Source: Diploscapter coronatus
Taxonomy: Eukaryota; Nematoda; Chromadorea; Rhabditida; Rhabditidae
Length of the DNA stretch: 64,000 bases
Reading direction: 5' to 3'
NCBI GenBank assembly: GCA_964036155.1
Contig: OZ038423.1
Location: forward strand, 43,043,249 to 43,107,248
The number at the start of each line of letters is the position of its first letter. Position 1 is the stretch's first letter. A program made the translations under genes and the position numbers. The notes under the pieces are model-generated. The model ran no database searches. It was not told where the DNA came from and saw nothing but the letters and a program-made list of their open reading frames with translations. This document shows positions 62,897 through 64,000 of this stretch, piece after piece.

Positions 62897-64000
62897 TTAC
62901 TTTATGTTCATTTTTCCAACTTCACGCCATTTATTCACTTGTGGATCGTATTCTTCAATAGCTTCACAGAAGTTTATCATATAGTGTAAACCATCACTTC
63001 TTGTCTCAATATTTTGAAATCTAAGTTACCAAATACTTCGTATAAAGATACGCAAAATCTCAGAAATCTCAGCTCACCCTCCGATTGCATACAACTTCCT
63101 GTTAGCGGCAATCAGTGAATGATCGTATCTTCTATAATTCATATTAGCGATTCGAGAAACTCTATTGCCAACTGAAGCTGAGGGGTCGAAACATAGACAA
63201 GATTTGAATACATCGTCAACATCACTAAATATATAATGATACGGCACACCCCCTATTGGGAACAGCCTAGTTCGGAACTATTTGGTTAACTCCCCCATCT
63301 TTCCCTGTTCACAAAAAGTTTCGAATTGGGCTGTTCCCAATAGGGGGTGTGCCAATGATATATTATTTATCATACATAGTTAGCGATTTCAATCCTCCAG
63401 TTATGTAGATTTTTCCATTTAACGATGCAACTCCGAAAGAAGTTCGTGCTTTCTGAATCTTTTCAATTTTAATCCATTTCTGTTCATCGTCTGATAATCG
63501 ATATATCTTTCGGTTATTTATTCCATCAATAACTGAATATCCATAATTACAATAATGAATATGCTATAATGTAACCGTATAAAACTCTATCGCATGTTAT
63601 TGTTTGAGCTTCGTTAATTAGAAGAGGAAAAGCAGGTCTTCTTCGCCATTGTCCATCTATTAAAACCTGAATAAACTATTTCATGGACTTTCATTCGATC
63701 TTCTTACATCAACGCGATTTGTATTTTTCTTTGTCCTAGGATCCCATCCACCCAAATAATACAATTTGTCTTTGAAATAAGCCACAGATGCCAAATTACG
63801 CCATTCAGGAGGATCTGTACCTGCAAAATTATTTGAATCGATCATTCATGGATTTGTTGAGCAGACCTCTTGAAATTTGTCCAGTATTCAAGTCATATAT
63901 TTCAAATGATTTTTCTATGTTGCTAATTTCATAAATCTGAAATCTAATCAATTATTCAAAATAATGAAAATAAGAATTTACTTTATTCTGTGTAGTTGCT
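62897..64000 (-). CDS. Kelch-repeat protein, 5'-incomplete
   Basis: Minus-strand exons from the right edge down to TAA at 62897-62899. They read FEIYDLNTGQIS, WRNLASVAYFKDKLYYLGGW (about 63715-63822), VLIDGQWRRRPAFPLLINEA (about 63575-63670), SVIDGINNRKIYRLSDDEQK then RTSFGVASLNGKIYITGGL (63370-63540), NYRRYDHSLIAANRKLYAIG (about 63080-63225), and FCEAIEEYDPQVNKWREVGK. These are kelch blades: the G-G pairs (LGGW, TGGL, IGG), the Tyr/Trp spacing and the Y..N.W turn are plain. At least four blades are seen. Any BTB/BACK part would lie beyond the window, so adaptor or actin functions cannot be told apart. Confidence 0.85.
63243..63353. repeat. 111-bp palindromic element in a kelch-gene intron
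   Basis: GGCACACCCCCTATTGGGAA continuing CAGCC is answered at the other end by its exact reverse complement (GGCTGTTCCCAATAGGGGGT continuing GTGCC). The perfect 25-base ends suggest recent movement. The centre (TAGTTCGG ... TTTCGAATT) is mostly unpaired. Confidence 0.75.

Overview
This window is nuclear DNA from a nematode. Genes are split into many short exons. Introns end in the nematode-type acceptor TTTCAG, and many are only about 45-100 bp. The proteins recognised (hnRNP Q/R, NAC-alpha, TUT4/7-type uridylyltransferase, peptidyl-amidating lyase, CUB, aspartyl protease and heme peroxidase proteins) have close relatives in Caenorhabditis-type worms. The single 5S rRNA gene reads as nematode 5S. 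I cannot name the species, and the spacing between genes gives no sign of an operon.

Layout. 0.2-5.4 kb (+): 12 exons of an hrp-2/SYNCRIP homologue whose 5' end lies left of the window. 6.3-8.6 kb (+): a protein that may carry a HORMA domain. 9.0-12.2 kb (+): a four-span membrane protein with two alternative first exons. 12.6-13.06 kb (+): a very small membrane protein. 13.7-15.8 kb (-): a diverged PiT/SLC20 phosphate transporter. 18.5-22.2 kb (+): a secreted low-complexity protein. 22.2-23.4 kb (+): a cysteine-rich chain with repeated dibasic sites, possibly the 3' half of the preceding gene. 24.5-32.7 kb (-): a large terminal uridylyltransferase. 37.0-38.9 kb (+): icd-2 (NAC-alpha). 40.1-43.0 kb (-): peptidyl-alpha-hydroxyglycine alpha-amidating lyase. 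44.5-47.8 kb (-): a secreted CUB protein. 50.45 kb (+): 5S rRNA. 53.1-53.8 kb (+): a small secreted protein built of three one-exon Cys/KLWP repeats. 54.7-57.8 kb (-): a pepsin-family aspartyl protease. 58.5-62.1 kb (-): an animal heme peroxidase. 62.9 kb to the right edge (-): a kelch-repeat protein, incomplete.

The left two thirds mix conserved RNA and translation genes with membrane genes. The right third (44-62 kb) is AT-rich and holds secreted proteins, a scatter of short palindromic elements and two orphan signal-peptide ORFs. At least eight inverted-repeat elements lie in introns and spacers, including a family with GAAATAGTAT-type ends found at four places.

The least described parts are the KLWP repeat peptide at 53.1 kb and the CxxC/dibasic precursor at 22.2 kb. 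Exon boundaries were set by hand from reading frame, GT/AG sites and phase agreement. Family assignments come from recognised motifs, not from database searches.
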